From NCBI GenBank assembly GCA_934148875.1, contig CAKPDJ010000052.1, positions 1-9,345 on the forward strand: 9,345 nt of DNA, in the 5' to 3' direction. The notes beneath the pieces were generated by a model. The model was not told the origin of the DNA. It worked only from the letters and a program-made list of their open reading frames with translations, and searched no databases. This document shows positions 6,106-9,345 of this stretch, in pieces. The DNA comes from an uncultured Bacilli bacterium (lineage in GTDB: Bacteria > Bacillota_I > Bacilli_A > RF39 > UBA660). A program made the translations under genes and the position numbers. Every line of letters starts with the position of its first letter. Position 1 is the first letter of the stretch.

Positions 6106-6129
6106 AAACATAGAAGATGTGGTGATATT

Positions 6130-8496
6130 GTGATAACAGAACATTTAAAAGAAAATAACTTAATAATTTGTCCTAACTATCTAAAAAAAACAGTAGTTGA
6201 GAATATAAATAGTAGCAAAGAATTAATATCTTTCAAAGTTATGGACCTAAAAGAATTTAGAGAAAGTTACTTATATAAATTTAGTAAAAAAACGATTTAC
6301 TGCTTAATGAGTAAATTTAACCTAAAGTATGAAACAGCACTTGAATATTTAGATGCTTGCTATTATATTGATGATAAAAAATATGATATTGATAAATTAA
6401 ATAGATTTGTAAACATAAAAAAATATTTAATTGAAAACAACTTATTAATTTATGATAAGTCATTTAATTACTACCTAAAAAACGTTAATATCATCATATA
6501 TGGATACTATAAACTAGACCCTTTTTATCTAAAAATATTTAATAAGTATGATAATGTTAATTTTATTTACAATATTAATACCAAAAAGCAGCATATTGTT
6601 TATGGATTTACCAGTATTGAGGATGAATTATTGTATGTATGTCAATCTATAAAAAATAATTTAGACAAAGGTATAGCTATTCAAAATATCAAATTAGTAA
6701 CACCTAGCAATGAGTATATAGAACCACTAAAAAGAATATTTAATTGGTGTCATATCCCAGTAGTGGTTGATGAAAAAATAGCTTTATATAATATCCCAGT
6801 AGGTAAAGAAATATTAGAATTAGTTAAAAATAATATGTCTTTTGATGAAATAATCACCTCTATTAAAGATAAGTATGACCAATCAATTATTAATCAAGTT
6901 ATTGCTATTTTTAATGAATATATTGATATAGAAGTAGAAAGTAAATATTTATATGATTTACTAGAATATGACTTAAAAAATAGTTTTTTAGCTAATAATA
7001 TAATTAAAAATGCTGTTACATGTGTACCAATAGAAACATTAACACCTAACGATTATGGTTATTTACTAGGTTTTAATAAAGAAAACTACCCAGTTATTTG
7101 TAAAGATGAAGAACTACTTACAGATAAAATGAAAGAAACACTTGGCTTATTTACAAGCAACGAAAGTAATATTAATAACATTTTGTTACTTAAAAACAAT
7201 CTAAATATTGCTACCAATCTATTTATATCATATAAAGAAAAAACTGTTTTTGAATCATATAATCCATCTATTATAATTGAAGAAGAAAATTACCAAGTGA
7301 TAAAAAATAATAAAGTAAGTTTTAACGTATCCAATTTACTTAATAAAATGGTACTAGCTAAAGAATATGATAATTATTATAAATATGGTATTCATAGTGA
7401 AGAATTGGATTTACTGCGTTATAATTATCCTAATATCAATTATCGTGAATACAATAACCAATTTACTGGAATTGATAAAAATGAATTGCATAATTATTTA
7501 AAAAAACCTTTTACTGTTTCATATTCCACAATAGATGAGTATTATCGTTGTAGTTTTCGCTATTACATTAGTAGCATCTTAAAAATTAATCAAGAAAACT
7601 TTGACGAATTTTATCAAAACATTGGTAATATTTTTCATTACGTCTTATCTAAATGTTTTAAAGATGATTTTGACTTTGATAAATCATGGAATGAAGAAGC
7701 AAATAAATATGAATTTACATTATCTAAATTAATTTTATTAGAAAAACTAAAAGGCGAGTTGAAATATGATATTGCGATAATAAAAAAACAGTTATCTTAT
7801 ACTGGCTTTAATGAATTTTTATATGAAAAGAGATTTAGTTTAAACATTAGTAATTCTTATAATATTCCTACTAATTTTGTTGGTATAGTAGATAAAATTA
7901 GTTATTTAAAAGAAAATAATAGAACACTAGTAAGTATTATTGATTATAAAACAGGGCATTTACCTTCTAATTTAAATAATATTATATACGGAATCGGAAT
8001 GCAGCTTCCTATATATTTATATTTTGCTAAAAGAAGTGATTTATTTCCAAATATGGAAATAGTTGGTTTTTATTTACAGAAAATAATAAACAAAGATATG
8101 AAGGTAGTTAATGATAAAACTTTAGATGAGTTAAAGGAAAATGCTCTTAAATTAGTTGGATACTCAATAGATGATGAAGAATTATTAGAAAAATTTGATT
8201 TTACTTATCAAGATAGTGCTATGATAAGCGGATTAAAAAAGAAAAAAGAAGGCTTTTATGCCTATTCAAAAGTATTAAATAATAAACAGATAGATATGAT
8301 TGACAAATTAGTGGACGATAACATTAATAAAGCAGTTAATAATATTTTAGAAGGCAATTTTAATATCAATCCTAAAAAGATTGATAAAGATAACATAGGT
8401 TGTGAATTTTGTAGCTATCGTGATATTTGCTATAAAAAAGAAGAGGATATAGTCGAATTACCTAAGCATCAAAATTTAGATTTTTTAAGTGAGTAG
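6130..8496 (+). CDS. addB: AddB/RexB-type subunit of the AddAB helicase-nuclease (PD-(D/E)XK nuclease)
   Basis: With AddA this protein forms the enzyme that unwinds and trims double-strand DNA ends to make recombination substrates. The C-terminal nuclease is well preserved: G-N-I-F-H (499-503), D588 in G-I-V-D-K-I, D605 and K607 in I-I-D-Y-K-T-G, and Q625/Y629 in G-I-G-M-Q-L-P-I-Y. Four cysteines, C474 (Y-Y-R-C-S-F) and C758, C761, C767 (C-x2-C-x5-C), match the iron-sulfur staple of AddB nucleases, with the same spacing of the last three as in Bacillus. The N-terminal half is divergent and has no Walker A motif, as in RexB-type subunits, and the total of 788 residues is well below the roughly 1,100-1,170 usual for AddB/RexB. 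Translation begins at GTG 6130, preceded by GGTGAT (6121-6126); no ATG in this frame is better placed. addA follows after 9 bases. Confidence 0.9.
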   Translation: MITEHLKENNLIICPNYLKKTVVENINSSKELISFKVMDLKEFRESYLYKFSKKTIYCLMSKFNLKYETALEYLDACYYIDDKKYDIDKLNRFVNIKKYLIENNLLIYDKSFNYYLKNVNIIIYGYYKLDPFYLKIFNKYDNVNFIYNINTKKQHIVYGFTSIEDELLYVCQSIKNNLDKGIAIQNIKLVTPSNEYIEPLKRIFNWCHIPVVVDEKIALYNIPVGKEILELVKNNMSFDEIITSIKDKYDQSIINQVIAIFNEYIDIEVESKYLYDLLEYDLKNSFLANNIIKNAVTCVPIETLTPNDYGYLLGFNKENYPVICKDEELLTDKMKETLGLFTSNESNINNILLLKNNLNIATNLFISYKEKTVFESYNPSIIIEEENYQVIKNNKVSFNVSNLLNKMVLAKEYDNYYKYGIHSEELDLLRYNYPNINYREYNNQFTGIDKNELHNYLKKPFTVSYSTIDEYYRCSFRYYISSILKINQENFDEFYQNIGNIFHYVLSKCFKDDFDFDKSWNEEANKYEFTLSKLILLEKLKGELKYDIAIIKKQLSYTGFNEFLYEKRFSLNISNSYNIPTNFVGIVDKISYLKENNRTLVSIIDYKTGHLPSNLNNIIYGIGMQLPIYLYFAKRSDLFPNMEIVGFYLQKIINKDMKVVNDKTLDELKENALKLVGYSIDDEELLEKFDFTYQDSAMISGLKKKKEGFYAYSKVLNNKQIDMIDKLVDDNINKAVNNILEGNFNINPKKIDKDNIGCEFCSYRDICYKKEEDIVELPKHQNLDFLSE

Positions 8497-8500
8497 GAGG
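8495..8500 (+). promoter_or_regulatory. Shine-Dalgarno site of addA overlapping the addB stop codon
   Basis: A perfect AGGAGG begins in the TAG stop of addB and ends five bases before ATG 8506, consistent with coupled translation of the two subunits. It is stronger than the addB site, which has only GGTGAT and a GTG start. Confidence 0.8.
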
Positions 8501-8505
8501 GAATT

Positions 8506-9345
8506 ATGCCAAGATGGACTGAAGAACAACAACAAGCAATTGATTTAGAAAATAGTAATATTTTAGTAAGTGCCGGTGCTGGCAGTGGTAAGACAGCCGT
8601 TTTATCAGAAAGAGCCTTACGAAAAGTAAAAGAGGGCGTTAATATTGACCAAATATTAATATTAACTTTTACTAAGGCAGCAGCTTATGAAATGATGTTA
8701 AGAATTCGTAATAAAATTAGTAAAGCAGGATTAACCGAACAACTAAATCGAATAGATAAAGCATATATTACTACTTTTGATTCATTTGCTTTATCAGTAG
8801 TTAAAAAATATCATGATAGACTAAATCTTTCTCAAAATATTACGATAGTTGATGAAAATGTTATAAATCTCTTAAAGAAAGAAACTGTTGATGAAATATT
8901 TGATTATTTCTATAAAAATAGTAATCCCCATTTTGAAAAAATGATAACTGATTTCTGTTTACGTGATGATGCAGAAATAAAAAAATATATTTTAGATTTA
9001 AATAATAAGCTTGATTTAAAGTACGATAAAAGCAAGTATTTAGAAACATATATTAATGAATATTATAGTAATCAAATAATAAATAATAGAGTATTAGAAT
9101 ACGAAGAATTATTAAAGGACAATATTTCTAAAATTAGTAGTTTACTTCAAAAGTTAGAATTAATATTAGATGGTGATGATTATTATGATTACTATGAAGT
9201 GTTGGAACCATTATTAAATGCAAGTAATTATGACGAAATAAAAAATAGTTTAGATATATCACTACCACGATTACCTAAAAATAGTGGTGAAGAGGCTAAG
9301 CAATTAAAAGATGCTATTAATAAAAAAATCACTTCACTTCAAGAA
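8506..9345 (+). CDS. addA: AddA helicase-nuclease subunit, UvrD/Rep-like superfamily 1 helicase (5' part, runs off the window)
   Basis: This frame is open from ATG 8506 to the last base of the window, giving the first 280 residues of a protein whose family usually exceeds 1,150. It opens with the Q-motif region M-P-R-W-T-E-E-Q-Q-Q-A-I, then Walker A, S-A-G-A-G-S-G-K-T (22-30, K29 for ATP binding). Motif Ia follows as L-T-F-T-K-A-A-A-Y-E-M (53-63), and I-T-T-F-D-S-F (88-94) matches the T-x-H-S-F block of UvrD-like helicases, with Asp in place of the usual His. The rest (about 100-280) is a charged, helical region expected in the 1B domain. Later helicase motifs and the C-terminal nuclease lie outside. 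AddA supplies the 3'-5' helicase motor and one nuclease of AddAB. It is in an operon with addB and has a perfect SD. Confidence 0.93.
   Translation, partial: MPRWTEEQQQAIDLENSNILVSAGAGSGKTAVLSERALRKVKEGVNIDQILILTFTKAAAYEMMLRIRNKISKAGLTEQLNRIDKAYITTFDSFALSVVKKYHDRLNLSQNITIVDENVINLLKKETVDEIFDYFYKNSNPHFEKMITDFCLRDDAEIKKYILDLNNKLDLKYDKSKYLETYINEYYSNQIINNRVLEYEELLKDNISKISSLLQKLELILDGDDYYDYYEVLEPLLNASNYDEIKNSLDISLPRLPKNSGEEAKQLKDAINKKITSLQE

Noticed and set aside
6117..6125. ATG at 6117 as the addB start.
   Set aside because: It reads ATG TGG TGA and terminates at once; GTG 6130 is the only start consistent with the long frame.

Overview
The window is a low-GC, densely packed stretch of a Firmicutes/Bacilli-type chromosome, probably from a gut-associated or Mollicutes-like Bacilli lineage. 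The evidence is the very AT-rich base composition, strong Shine-Dalgarno (SD) sites, the Gram-positive AddB/AddA nuclease-helicase pair, a YmfF/YmfH pair of M16 peptidase-like proteins, and a TasA/camelysin-like protein with a SipW-type signal sequence. The genus cannot be named from the sequence. The code looks standard: all tryptophans are TGG, and the six complete genes end in TAA (four) or TAG (two).

Layout. Positions 80-1129 (minus strand) hold an unrecognised protein with an HEXXH zinc-peptidase motif. It probably starts upstream of its TTG codon, at an ATT codon (1178-1180) behind a good SD. A divergent intergenic region (1130-1324) carries candidate promoters for both directions. On the plus strand a three-gene operon follows: ymfF (1325-2611), ymfH (2592-3863, overlapping ymfF by 20 bases) and a membrane-anchored GHL10/DUF187-type glycosyl hydrolase (3906-5063). 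Next is a stand-alone TasA/camelysin-like surface protein (5164-6027) with its own -35/-10 promoter and an intrinsic terminator. It is clearly richer in GC than its neighbours. From about 6100 a new promoter drives addB (6130-8496) and addA (8506 to the window end, incomplete), separated by only 9 bases.

How the genes fit together. YmfF (no zinc motif) and YmfH (intact HXXEH) look like an inactive/active M16 pair, a pairing that annotation pipelines link to EF-P 5-aminopentanol modification. AddB and AddA form the helicase-nuclease that processes double-strand breaks for recombination. Here AddB is short and lacks a Walker A motif but keeps the nuclease and iron-sulfur cysteines, as in RexB-type subunits. 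The hydrolase and the TasA-like protein act at the cell envelope.

No mobile element, CRISPR array, tRNA or rRNA is visible, and I see no convincing new multi-gene system. The items most worth a second look are the unknown HEXXH protein with its apparent non-canonical start, and the internal duplications and extra C-terminal segment of the TasA-like protein.
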